Positions 17,474 to 24,831 of a stretch of 64,000 nt of DNA are shown here, piece by piece. The stretch comes from a bacterium 1XD21-13 (GTDB lineage Bacteria; Bacillota; Clostridia; Lachnospirales; Lachnospiraceae). The notes beneath the pieces are model-generated. The model searched no databases, was not told the DNA's origin, and worked only from the letters and a program-made list of their open reading frames with translations. Within the stretch, counting starts at the first letter, position 1; each line of letters starts with the position of its first letter. Position numbers and translations under genes: made by a program. The DNA lies in the NCBI GenBank assembly GCA_009917555.1, contig QZDX01000016.1, forward strand, positions 49,479 to 113,478, read 5' to 3'.

Positions 17474-17510
17474 ATATTAAAAAGGGAAGCCTCCAACAAA
17501 GCTTCCCTTC
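17474..17510 (-). terminator. Attenuator-type terminator in the metQ leader
   Basis: On the minus strand AAGGGAAGC and GCTTCCCTT form a perfect 9-bp stem (arms 17482-17490 and 17501-17509) with a ten-base loop and a TTTTTAAT tail. It sits between the leader peptide and metQ, 41 bases ahead of the metQ ATG, where it would cut off the operon unless antiterminated. Confidence 0.85.
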
Positions 17511-17526
17511 TCAATCAATCTTGAGT

Positions 17527-17550
17527 GCGGCCTCTGCTGAACATGGCCGC
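17527..17550 (-). promoter_or_regulatory. GC-rich hairpin just after the leader peptide stop
   Basis: GCGGCC and GGCCGC form a perfect 6-bp stem around a twelve-base loop, beginning four bases after the leader peptide stop codon. It has no T-run, so it is not a terminator. By position it could be a pause or switching hairpin of the attenuator; I could not define a unique antiterminator by eye. Confidence 0.5.
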
Positions 17551-17554
17551 TCCT

Positions 17555-17656
17555 TTACGGACAGAAAGCACGTTGAAAATCAGCATCACAAAGCATGCAC
17601 ATGGGGCACATGTACATCACCATAGAACACATGGTACGAATGCTGGTCTCTCTCAT
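17555..17656 (-). CDS. Met/Cys-rich leader peptide of the metQNI operon
   Basis: A 33-codon ORF with an excellent AAAAGGAGA ribosome binding site. It reads MRETSIRTMCSMVMYMCPMC and continues MLCDADFQRAFCP (33 residues), with seven Met and five Cys. Six of the Met and four of the Cys fall between residues 9 and 23. The ORF starts about 37 bases after a consensus promoter and stops 46 bases before an intrinsic terminator, upstream of metQ. This is the layout of a classical attenuation leader in which ribosome stalling at scarce Met-tRNA (or Cys-tRNA) codons would prevent termination. The stalling mechanism is inferred from composition and position only. Confidence 0.75.
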   Translation of the reverse strand: MRETSIRTMCSMVMYMCPMCMLCDADFQRAFCP

Positions 17657-17692
17657 GGCGCTCTCCTTTTCAATGGTTTTAAACTGGTTTTG

Positions 17693-17721
17693 ATTATAGT
17701 GCAAATTCCTGTAGAAGTCAA
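17693..17721 (-). promoter_or_regulatory. Sigma-A promoter of the met leader
   Basis: TTGACT (-35, 17716-17721) and TATAAT (-10, 17693-17698) are separated by exactly 17 bp on the minus strand. This places the transcription start about 30 bases ahead of the leader peptide ATG. Confidence 0.85.
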
Positions 17722-17765
17722 TGGGTTTTAGGAAAAATGATAGCATATCGCACAAGACGGCTATT

Positions 17766-18998
17766 TTACAGCAGGTATGTAGTCACCGCTTTTCTTACGC
17801 ACCACAGGAGTGTCACAGGCTTCACCCTATCCACGGCTATAATTGGATAGATTTGTACGATATCTCCATTCAGGTAGTAACGGACACTTCCCACAATGGT
17901 TCCGGGCTCTACGGGGGCCGCAAGCTCATCCGGAAGGTTGGCCTCCACCGTTATCTGTTCTCCCTCTGAAAGCAGCATTTTTTTATGCTGAGCCTCAGCT
18001 CCGGCAGCAAGCTCCATGTGGGTACAGGCAACATCCTCCAGATTCCCGCTTTGGGGAATTCCTCCCCTTACAGGGAGAACTCCCAGAGAAGGCTCCTCCC
18101 AGATGTCCTGATATTCATAATGCTCCAGTCCGTAGCTCATAAGCCTTCTGGTGTCGCTCCACTTATAACTGCGGTTATTTGGCCAGCCGCAGGCCAAAAG
18201 AGCCACGATGAAGGTACGGTCCTCCCTCTTTAAGGCTCCCACATAGCAGTAGCCGGCATTGTTGGTGAAGCCGGTTTTTCCAGAAAGAGCGCCCTCCATC
18301 ATGGTGAGAAAGGCATTTTTGTTGCCAACGGTAAAGCTTCTTAAGCCTTCCGTATCCCCGAAGCTGTAGGAGGAAGCCCGGGTAATGGTGAGAAACTCTT
18401 CCCTTTTGGGAGACTGGGTGATGCAGTAGCGCATAGTCCGTGCCAGGTCGGCGGCTGTGGTGGAATGGGTGCCCCCTTCATCTGTGGCATCCAGGCCGTT
18501 TGGGGTTATGTAATAGGTATTGTAACAGCCAATGTCCCTGGCCTTGGCGTTCATCATTTCGGCAAAGCCCTCCACAGAGCCTCCCACATGCTCCGCAATG
18601 GCCACGGCAGAATCGTTGTGGGATTCCAGCATAAGGGAGTAGAGAAGATCTCCCAGGCGGTACTGCTCTCCCTTTCGGATGCCCAGTTGAACGTCCGGCA
18701 TGCCGGCGGCATATTGGGATACAGTGACAATTTCGTCCAGGTTGGCATTTTCCAGGGTGACAATCAGGGTCATAATCTTGGTCGTGCTTGCCATGGGCCT
18801 CTGCTCATAGCCGTTTTTTTCAAACAAAACACGCCCGGAGTCGGCATCCATCAATACGGCCGACTGGGCGTATAATTGTCTTAGTTCGGAAGGAATCTCT
18901 GTTTGTCCCTCTTGGGGTTCCTGCTCCTGACCATAGGTATTGATTGAAAAGCAGAGCGTCAGAGCAAGAAAAAGCAGAATAGAATATAGTTTTTTCAC
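17766..18998 (-). CDS. D-alanyl-D-alanine carboxypeptidase (PBP5/DacA-like)
   Basis: A serine-type D,D-carboxypeptidase (410 aa) that trims the terminal D-Ala from peptidoglycan stem peptides. Penicillin-binding motifs are in order: STTK (Ser71), SHN (126-128) and KTG (241-243). The N terminus is a signal peptide (MKKLYSILLFLALTLCF). The C-terminal beta-rich domain of PBP5-type enzymes follows, and hydrophobic text near the end (PVTLLWC) is compatible with membrane attachment. The GTG start was preferred because AGGTTGG lies seven bases upstream; a TTG two codons earlier is possible. It is likely secreted and monocistronic. Confidence 0.9.
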   Translation of the reverse strand: MKKLYSILLFLALTLCFSINTYGQEQEPQEGQTEIPSELRQLYAQSAVLMDADSGRVLFEKNGYEQRPMASTTKIMTLIVTLENANLDEIVTVSQYAAGMPDVQLGIRKGEQYRLGDLLYSLMLESHNDSAVAIAEHVGGSVEGFAEMMNAKARDIGCYNTYYITPNGLDATDEGGTHSTTAADLARTMRYCITQSPKREEFLTITRASSYSFGDTEGLRSFTVGNKNAFLTMMEGALSGKTGFTNNAGYCYVGALKREDRTFIVALLACGWPNNRSYKWSDTRRLMSYGLEHYEYQDIWEEPSLGVLPVRGGIPQSGNLEDVACTHMELAAGAEAQHKKMLLSEGEQITVEANLPDELAAPVEPGTIVGSVRYYLNGDIVQIYPIIAVDRVKPVTLLWCVRKAVTTYLL

Positions 18999-19171
18999 GG
19001 GCAAACCAACCTGTACGCTATTTCCTTTTATTGTATTCTTCGGAGGCGGGATTTATAACATAAGTTTGTTCGGATTTCTAAATAACATTCTTAGAGCAGT
19101 GACAATTAGGCTTGCACACAGGTCCGGAAAAGGTTATAGTTAAGTACAGAAGAAGGAGGAGGATACCGGGC

Positions 19172-19879
19172 ATGCGGATCACATACATTGGACACAGCGG
19201 CTTTCTTGTGGAGCTTAAAAAATCTCTGCTTCTATTCGATTATTATGAAGGAGCTCTGCCGGCACTTTCTCATGAAAAGCAGCTCTATGTCTTTGCCAGT
19301 CACAGGCATCCGGATCATTTTAATCCGGAAATATTTGGTCTGGCAGAAAAATATGGGAATGCATTCTTTTTCCTGTCCTCAGATATCTGGGAATCCAGGG
19401 TTCCCAAGGAGCTTCGCTCCCGAACCATACGCCTGAAGCCAAAGGACAGCTGCGATTTGGAACAGTTGTCTGTAAGGACGCTAAAATCAACAGATGAAGG
19501 GGTAGCCTTTGTGATTTGGGCGGAGGGAAATACTGTCTATCACGCAGGAGATTTGAATGACTGGCGCTGGCCAGGGGAGCCAAAGAGCTGGAACCGTCAG
19601 ATGAAGGAGCATTTTGATGCTTATATAGAACCTCTTCGAAATATGCATCTTGATGCCGCTTTTGTGCCCCTGGACCCCAGGCAGGAGGACTATTACTGTC
19701 TGGGGCTTGACTACTTTTTGTCTCTGACTGCTGGTGGAAGCCCGTCTGAGCGGATCTATCCTATGCATTGCTGGGAGGATTACGTCATTATTGACCGATG
19801 GCTTAGAGAACATTCCGAACACCCTGGGCGGGAACGAATTGTGCGGATTACAGGGCGTGGAGAAAGTTTTAATCAATGA
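19172..19879 (+). CDS. Metallo-beta-lactamase-fold (UlaG/YfiQ-like) hydrolase
   Basis: A 235-aa cytosolic protein starting MRITYIGHSGFLVEL, as in UlaG/L-ascorbate lactonase-like members of the metallo-beta-lactamase superfamily. The metal motif is SHRHPDHFNP (about residues 46-55), and VYHAGDLNDWRW and MHCWEDY provide later ligands. The reaction cannot be named. The start was set by AAGGAGGAGG nine bases upstream. A glyoxalase-fold gene follows 54 bp downstream on the same strand, so a small operon is likely. Confidence 0.85.
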   Translation: MRITYIGHSGFLVELKKSLLLFDYYEGALPALSHEKQLYVFASHRHPDHFNPEIFGLAEKYGNAFFFLSSDIWESRVPKELRSRTIRLKPKDSCDLEQLSVRTLKSTDEGVAFVIWAEGNTVYHAGDLNDWRWPGEPKSWNRQMKEHFDAYIEPLRNMHLDAAFVPLDPRQEDYYCLGLDYFLSLTAGGSPSERIYPMHCWEDYVIIDRWLREHSEHPGRERIVRITGRGESFNQ

Positions 19880-19933
19880 AGCATACCTTTATGCACAAAA
19901 AGCATGTGCAGATCAAGGAAAGGAGAAATCACT

Positions 19934-20305
19934 ATGAATTTTCAGTTTGCGCACTACAACTACAATGTTATCAATCTGGAGAAATCCTTACGCTTCTACG
20001 AGGAGGCCCTGGGCCTTAAAGAAGCCCGCAGGAAGGAGGCGGCGGATGGAAGCTTCATCCTCTCCTACCTTACGGATGGTAAAACCGGCTTTCAGCTGGA
20101 GCTCACCTGGCTTCGGGACTGGGAGGCGGATCACTACAATCTGGGCGACAACGAAATCCACCTGGCTTTCACCACAGACGATATGGATGCCGCCCATAAA
20201 AAGCATCAGAAAATGAACTGCATCTGCTATGAGAACCCGGATATGGGAATCTATTTTATCGAAGATCCCGACGGCTACTGGATCGAGATTATTCCTGGGA
20301 AATAG
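19934..20305 (+). CDS. VOC-fold lactoylglutathione lyase-like protein
   Basis: A 123-aa glyoxalase/bleomycin-resistance (VOC) fold protein. Family text includes HYNYNVINLEKSLRFYEEALG, FQLELTWL, HLAFTTDDMDAAH and GIYFIEDPDGYWIEIIP. The residue pattern (His near the start, Glu in LELT, His in EIHLAF, Glu in WIEI) matches the four metal ligands of glyoxalase I. Methylglyoxal detoxification is plausible, but clostridial members often have unknown substrates. AAAGGAG precedes the ATG. Confidence 0.85.
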   Translation: MNFQFAHYNYNVINLEKSLRFYEEALGLKEARRKEAADGSFILSYLTDGKTGFQLELTWLRDWEADHYNLGDNEIHLAFTTDDMDAAHKKHQKMNCICYENPDMGIYFIEDPDGYWIEIIPGK

Positions 20306-20341
20306 TCATAAACAGTATGCATTACAAATAGAACTTTTCCC

Positions 20342-22828
20342 TCATTCCAGATAGGGTTCCACCCGATTACTTCCATGAGCATAGAGGGTATCATACCAGA
20401 ACTGCCCCGTCTCTGCCGTAGCCGCATCCACCGGAATGGCTTCCCTTGTCTGCAAAAGCTCCTCACATACAAGGGCCATGATTCTCCCCTCCAGGCCAGT
20501 TTCCTTTCCCTGGCGGAAACGGTTCAGGCAATAGTGGAGGGTATACTCTCCGTAAAATAAAAGCTCCCGATATTCTATAGAATGAGCCTCCACGTAGTCC
20601 TGGGGATTGGAGGAAGCCTTTGGCTTCGAGCAAATGGTTTCCAGTAAGCCTTCAATCACCTGCTCCGTGTCAAGGCCGGAAAACTCTACTGCCTGTCTGT
20701 AGCAGCTTTGTATCTGCAGCATGCCAAACTTCTGGCTGTCAATGGCGTCCTCCGCAATTTCCGCCGGGAATTTGCTGCGGATGTCAGAGACAAAATAGCT
20801 TCCTTCCCGGGGCTCCCAGTATTCCTTTAATTCATAATTGCCATCCTTTTTTACAAAGGTCAATACAACCGGAATATGGCTGCCCTCCACATCCTTAATT
20901 CCCTCATCAGAAATCTCATATTTCTCATACAATGCCCATCCATAACAGGAAACCATATCATTTCCTGCATTGTCTGCAGTTTTCTCCGTCGCCAATAGAA
21001 AGAAATCACAGCATGCAAAACCATATGCATCACTATAAACAGAAACATTTTTCTCCAGAATCGCCCTTTGAATGGCCGCATCTATAGAGGCATCTGCAGC
21101 ATCCTCTGTCTCTGCTGGCATCTCTGTCTCATCCCCGGTGTAAATCAAATCATACAGATCGGATGGTATAGAGCTAACAGCCGCCTGTTCTTCCTCAGAC
21201 AGGCCATTGTACCAATGAAGCCATTCTATGGTTTCCTCGGACAAATCCCCCTGGCTGTACCACTTATCTCCATAGCGGATCAAGCTTCCGTCCCCGCTGC
21301 GGTATTCAAAAATCTCCCATTTTCCGTTCATATGGACTTCAATGGTGTCATTCTCACCAAATTGATAGCCGTAGCCTGCGCCAAAATTGGATTGATTATT
21401 TTCCACCGGCTTTTCGGAGCCATCTACGGAGGAAATGATCTCTCCATCCATTTCCCTGCTGCGCTCTGTCCTGCTACTCACTCTGCCGGTATCATAATAA
21501 TATTTATCATTTACCATAATCATGGGGATGATGTCATATTTTACATTCTCCTCTGCAGCAGAAGCAATTCTTATCTGAACCCCCTCTGCCTTTACATATA
21601 CTTTCTTATCCTCTTTTCCAGGGTTGCTCACATTTATGCCAATCCGATACCACACATCCTTTTCTGCTTCCATTTTTACCGGCATCCCCGGCGTCATATA
21701 TTCAGGAGCTACAAGCTGCTCTTGTTCATTTTCCATCTCAGAGGGCAGCAGAACAACCTCCGTATCACCCAGCCCCTCCTCAGCCCACAGGGTAATCGTC
21801 TTTCCATAAGGAGAAATCTCCTCATCCGAGTAATAAATTCCACCCTCACTGCCTGCCGGAATCCTTATCTCAACCTTATAGGTGTCCTGCCTGGGATTGG
21901 TCAAAAAGCAGACAGCCGCCAGAAGGCAGGTAAGAACTGCCGCCAGAATCACCCAGAAAGCAGGTCTTCGGTAATTCAAAACGGCCTTGACCCTGGTCTT
22001 TACTCCTATTTCCCCAAAAGCAAGAGGACAGGCCGGTATCAGCCGTTTTTCCATACTGCAGGTAACAAGGGCATTGGAATAGGCTTTTTTCCCCTCCGCA
22101 TCCATTTTGCCGATTACCCTCTCATCACAGGCGAGCTCTATGTCCCGGCCAAAGAGCACATAAGCCGCCCATACAAGAGGATGGAACCAATAGACTGACA
22201 ACAGTAGATAAGCCAGAAGCTTCCACCAGTGATCCCTGCGCCTGATATGTGCCTGCTCATGGGCAAGGACATACGGAAGCTCCTCTTTTCCGAGACTGGA
22301 AGGAAGATAAATTCGAGGATGCGCAATGCCCAGTACAAAGGGGGAACTTATGGCATCACAAAGCCAGATATTTTCCCTCAGGGGAGCCGCCTCACGAAGA
22401 CGTATATGAAGGCGTGCAAAGCTGGCAAATCCGTACAGCAGGAGGATAATTAAGCCTGCCGCCCACAGAATCTCTGCAAAGTACATCCCCGTACGCAAAG
22501 AGGTCATGCCGGACACAGAGGAGGCCGAGTCAATCGCTTCCTTAAGAACGGGATTTACGGTGCTGTTCAGTGCAGGAATCCCGCTGCTTACCAGCGGCTC
22601 CTCTATCTCGCCGGAGGCTGGCAGATGAATGGTCTCGGCACTGGGAATAAGGCTGAAGGAGCTCTCAAGGGATGTGGGACATACCAGGCGCACAGCCACA
22701 ATCCCCCAAAGGATGCATGACAGCCATCTGGGGGCTCTTTTCAATACCATCCGAAGCAGAATCACTACCAAAATCAGCCACCCTGCGGTGATACTCATAT
22801 TCAGCAGCTTCAAGAAAATCTTCTCCAT
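20342..22828 (-). CDS. BlaR1/MecR1-type M56 sensor metallopeptidase
   Basis: An 828-aa membrane protein with an N-terminal M56 peptidase domain: four helices, HEQAH zinc motif (190-194) and ELACDE (231-236) supplying the third ligand. TM4 is near 287-307. The roughly 500-residue extracytoplasmic part is not a penicillin-binding domain that I recognise; it contains beta-rich text and acidic spacers, so the signal may not be a beta-lactam. It lies downstream of the blaI-like repressor gene, and such proteases inactivate the repressor upon signal. The two genes are separated by a leader-associated repeat. Confidence 0.88.
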   Translation of the reverse strand: MEKIFLKLLNMSITAGWLILVVILLRMVLKRAPRWLSCILWGIVAVRLVCPTSLESSFSLIPSAETIHLPASGEIEEPLVSSGIPALNSTVNPVLKEAIDSASSVSGMTSLRTGMYFAEILWAAGLIILLLYGFASFARLHIRLREAAPLRENIWLCDAISSPFVLGIAHPRIYLPSSLGKEELPYVLAHEQAHIRRRDHWWKLLAYLLLSVYWFHPLVWAAYVLFGRDIELACDERVIGKMDAEGKKAYSNALVTCSMEKRLIPACPLAFGEIGVKTRVKAVLNYRRPAFWVILAAVLTCLLAAVCFLTNPRQDTYKVEIRIPAGSEGGIYYSDEEISPYGKTITLWAEEGLGDTEVVLLPSEMENEQEQLVAPEYMTPGMPVKMEAEKDVWYRIGINVSNPGKEDKKVYVKAEGVQIRIASAAEENVKYDIIPMIMVNDKYYYDTGRVSSRTERSREMDGEIISSVDGSEKPVENNQSNFGAGYGYQFGENDTIEVHMNGKWEIFEYRSGDGSLIRYGDKWYSQGDLSEETIEWLHWYNGLSEEEQAAVSSIPSDLYDLIYTGDETEMPAETEDAADASIDAAIQRAILEKNVSVYSDAYGFACCDFFLLATEKTADNAGNDMVSCYGWALYEKYEISDEGIKDVEGSHIPVVLTFVKKDGNYELKEYWEPREGSYFVSDIRSKFPAEIAEDAIDSQKFGMLQIQSCYRQAVEFSGLDTEQVIEGLLETICSKPKASSNPQDYVEAHSIEYRELLFYGEYTLHYCLNRFRQGKETGLEGRIMALVCEELLQTREAIPVDAATAETGQFWYDTLYAHGSNRVEPYLE

Positions 22829-22845
22829 CTCTTACCTCCTGGTTG

Positions 22846-22935
22846 AAGTTGCTACGCAACAGTACGAAAGGGTAAAGTCACTCCGGCACACATCTAATGA
22901 GAGAAACACTTGACCTTTCTTAGCTGGACTCTCCT
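22846..22935 (-). repeat. Leader-associated repeat between blaI- and blaR1-like genes (R3)
   Basis: On the minus strand: GAGTCCAGCTAAGAAAGGTC, AAGTGTTTCTCTCATTAGATG, then GTGACTTTACCCTTTCG and the hairpin GTTGCGTAGCAAC (22848-22860). The last codons and TAA stop of the blaI-like gene lie inside the repeat. Compared with the yqeY copy, the central 70 or so bases are missing. It ends 20 bases before the blaR1-like ATG. Confidence 0.75.
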
Positions 22936-23300
22936 CGTTCCTCATCCTCCGCTTCATCAATCATCTTCCGTATCCGGTCCGCTTCCTCTGGCGTCAGCCT
23001 CCTGTTATTTGTAAATGCGGCAATAAATGCCGGAAGAGACCCGTCAAAGGCATCCTCCACAAATTTCCTGCTCTGCATGGAATAAAACTTGGGCCGGGAA
23101 ATGAGACTGGTAACCGTTCCCTTATTATTTTCAAACAAACCCTTATCGCACAGCCGTTTCAAAACCGTGTGCGTGGTAGTACGCTTCCAGGTAAAGGCCT
23201 CCGCCGCCAGCTTCACAAGCTCCGAAGAGGTAACCGGCTCACGCTCCCAAATCATATCTGCAAATCGGGCTTCAATTACTCCTAGCTGTAGCTCTGCCAT
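22920..23300 (-). CDS. BlaI/MecI-family transcriptional repressor
   Basis: A 126-aa winged-helix repressor. Family blocks are LGVIEARFADMIWEREPVTSSELVKLA and TTTHTVLKRLCDKGLF (recognition helix region), with a C-terminal dimerisation segment ending in acidic text. It should bind the palindrome over its own promoter and be released when the M56 protease encoded downstream is triggered. The ATG at 23300 was chosen because GAAGGGAAG precedes it; an ATG nine codons upstream would leave almost no leader. The stop codon lies within a repeat element. Confidence 0.9.
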   Translation of the reverse strand: MAELQLGVIEARFADMIWEREPVTSSELVKLAAEAFTWKRTTTHTVLKRLCDKGLFENNKGTVTSLISRPKFYSMQSRKFVEDAFDGSLPAFIAAFTNNRRLTPEEADRIRKMIDEAEDEERGESS

Positions 23301-23340
23301 TGTTCTTCTTCCCTTCGTACTACTCATTGTAGTCTATGAT

Positions 23341-23372
23341 ATCAGACTACTACAAGTAGTCTGATATGTCAA
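23341..23372 (-). promoter_or_regulatory. Promoter and operator of the blaI-blaR1-like operon
   Basis: ATCAGACTAC and GTAGTCTGAT form a perfect inverted repeat around TACAA (23341-23365), of the TACNNGTA type bound by BlaI/MecI. A TTGACA -35 box (23367-23372) is directly adjacent, and the -10 (TAGTCT, 17 bp away) lies inside the palindrome, so repressor binding would block polymerase. Confidence 0.8.
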
Positions 23373-23441
23373 GAGGTATTTTTAACATAGTTAAAACAAT
23401 AGGTTAATGGAATACACAAGTATATCCATTCCGTAACACAT

Positions 23442-23486
23442 AAAAACAGATGATTTCTGTGACTGTCCAATCACGGAAATCATCTG
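23442..23486 (-). terminator. Terminator downstream of the Rpn-type remnant
   Basis: CAGATGATTTCCGTGA pairs with TCACAGAAATCATCTG (one G-T pair; arms 23448-23463 and 23471-23486), with TTTTTATG after it on the minus strand. Confidence 0.8.
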
Positions 23487-23521
23487 CTTTAAAAATTGTT
23501 ATCATGGGAATTGCAACTCAT

Positions 23522-24043
23522 TTACAGCTTTTCCGCTATCTGAGTACTTTTTAATTCCTTGTATATCTTTTCTATATCATATTCCGGAGCAAATGTCTCT
23601 GCTATTCGGCAGATTTCCTGAACCTCTGCCGGATCTTTACCCAGAAAATCCACTATCTCTACCAGAGTTCTATCTACCTCATCATCATTCCTGCCCTTGG
23701 TATTCAAAATGATCTTTTGACATTCATCCCCCAAAGGGAGCCCCGGAACCTCCTTGCAGCAATGTTCAAAGGTATAGCGGTATTTTCCCTTATGGTACAA
23801 GTCAAAGCCACAGATAATAACCATGTAGCAAGGCGGCAGATTGTGGACTACTTTCTGGCGCTCTTTCCATCGAATGCTTTTTAAGTTCATCCCGAGGGAA
23901 AGCTCAATGATGATCTTGCAGGCTTCCAGATCCATTGTGGTTACGTCAAAGAGGAAGTCGTCCAGTAAATTCAGCTCCTTTAAGGGCTTATAGGCATTTT
24001 CCTCCTCCGGCATCTGCTTATTCAGTTGTTTTGTTTCTGTCAT
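23522..24043 (-). pseudogene. Internally deleted Rpn-type PD-(D/E)XK nuclease/transposase
   Basis: A 173-aa ORF. Its N terminus (PLKELNLLDDFLFDVTTMD) and C-terminal part (YMVIICGFDLYHKGKYRYTF, KIILNTKG) match Rpn-family nuclease/transposases. The central segment carrying the PD-(D/E)XK catalytic residues (normally LDVYLEDE followed by ExQ/ExK) is absent: the text passes from KSIRWKERQKVV straight to the post-catalytic region. The frame is intact, and a promoter, ribosome binding site (GAAAGGAAA) and terminator remain, so a short protein could still be made, but it should lack nuclease activity. Confidence 0.65.
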
Positions 24044-24265
24044 ATATGATTTCCTTTCTATTATAGTTAAATTTCTTATCTTTTGCAATCGCAGAACTGC
24101 TTTTTCTTTTACCTCCTTTGCCTGTATTCCTGTTGTTTCATTTGAAAAATTAGCCGAATCGGCTATGAATGAGAAGCTCCCTCCATATGACTACTGCATC
24201 ATTGTACACTGAAAGTGCTATTTCTTGAGTAAATAGTACAACTATATAGTAGAGGGATGATACCA

Positions 24266-24294
24266 ATCATATGGAATATTTTGTAAATAGTCAA
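24266..24294 (-). promoter_or_regulatory. Candidate promoter for the Rpn-type gene
   Basis: TTGACT (24289-24294) and TATGAT (24266-24271) are spaced by 17 bp on the minus strand. This leaves a leader of about 215 bases, containing an AAAGGAGG without a clear ORF. Confidence 0.55.
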
Positions 24295-24386
24295 CTATAT
24301 TTTTTGAATTCTCTACTTTCTCTTCTTATTTCAAGAAAATGTAAAAGCCCGGCTGCCAAAAATTCCTCTTTGCGAATAGCTTAGAC

Positions 24387-24450
24387 GGGCAGCAGCATAG
24401 TGGGTAGACAAGATTTTCCAATATCATGTCTACCCACTATGCTGCTGCCC
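24387..24450. repeat. Perfect 24-bp-arm inverted repeat
   Basis: The arms (24387-24410 and 24427-24450) are perfectly complementary over 24 bp; they begin GGGCAGCAGCATAGTGGG and end CCCACTATGCTGCTGCCC, around a 16-base AT-rich loop. A weaker CTTAG/CTAAG match lies outside. No T-run follows on either strand. It may end transcription of the small membrane protein gene, or it may be a miniature element. The remaining bases from 24295 to 24386 show nothing else. Confidence 0.75.
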
Positions 24451-24479
24451 TTGCTAAGAGATAATACTATCCCACAAAC

Positions 24480-24809
24480 CTATACCCCAGGATAATTTCT
24501 CTCAATGGCAGATAATATTTCCTTGTACGAAATCAAAGAGGTTATAATCGGATACATAACTACGACACCCAAAAATGATATCAAAAAGAACAGAATAGCC
24601 GTTGACGGACCCGGAAAAATCATTAGTAATAAAAATATAACTGCATACGCAATCCAAAAACACATTGTAATTCTTCCAAAAGTCTGCCGTTTTTCGCTAT
24701 ACTCCCTCCGATAATCCCGGACATGCTCTTCCGGTACAGCCTTTTCATTAAGTGCCCTCAAAAAAGCCGGATTTGCATGTCTGGATATCATTGGTATCGG
24801 AATATACAT
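24480..24809 (-). CDS. Small two-helix membrane protein, unknown
   Basis: A 109-aa protein with a charged N-terminal half (SRHANPAFLRALNEKAVPEEHVRDYRREYSEKR is the polar stretch) and two adjacent membrane helices at about 47-66 and 70-90. AGAAGGTAATG precedes the ATG. I do not recognise a family. It lies 22 bp upstream of nothing on its own strand but 22 bp downstream of gpsA's end, so it could be the last gene of the der-plsY-gpsA run. Confidence 0.6.
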   Translation of the reverse strand: MYIPIPMISRHANPAFLRALNEKAVPEEHVRDYRREYSEKRQTFGRITMCFWIAYAVIFLLLMIFPGPSTAILFFLISFLGVVVMYPIITSLISYKEILSAIERNYPGV

Positions 24810-24831
24810 TCATCATTACCTTCTTTCTCTC

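Noticed and set aside
17441..17765. SAM-I riboswitch expected ahead of metQNI
   Set aside because: The conserved S-box core (AGAGAGGTGGAGGGACTGGC-like) is not visible; the leader instead carries a Met-rich ORF and a simple terminator.
21068..22198. 376-codon open frame on the plus strand opposite the blaR1-like gene
   Set aside because: It is antisense to a clearly coding gene with HEQAH and BlaR1 text; its own translation has no recognisable domain and no ribosome binding site.
24387..24450. Perfect hairpin as an ordinary Rho-independent terminator
   Set aside because: No T-run follows on either strand, unlike the other terminators in this window, so it was listed as a repeat.
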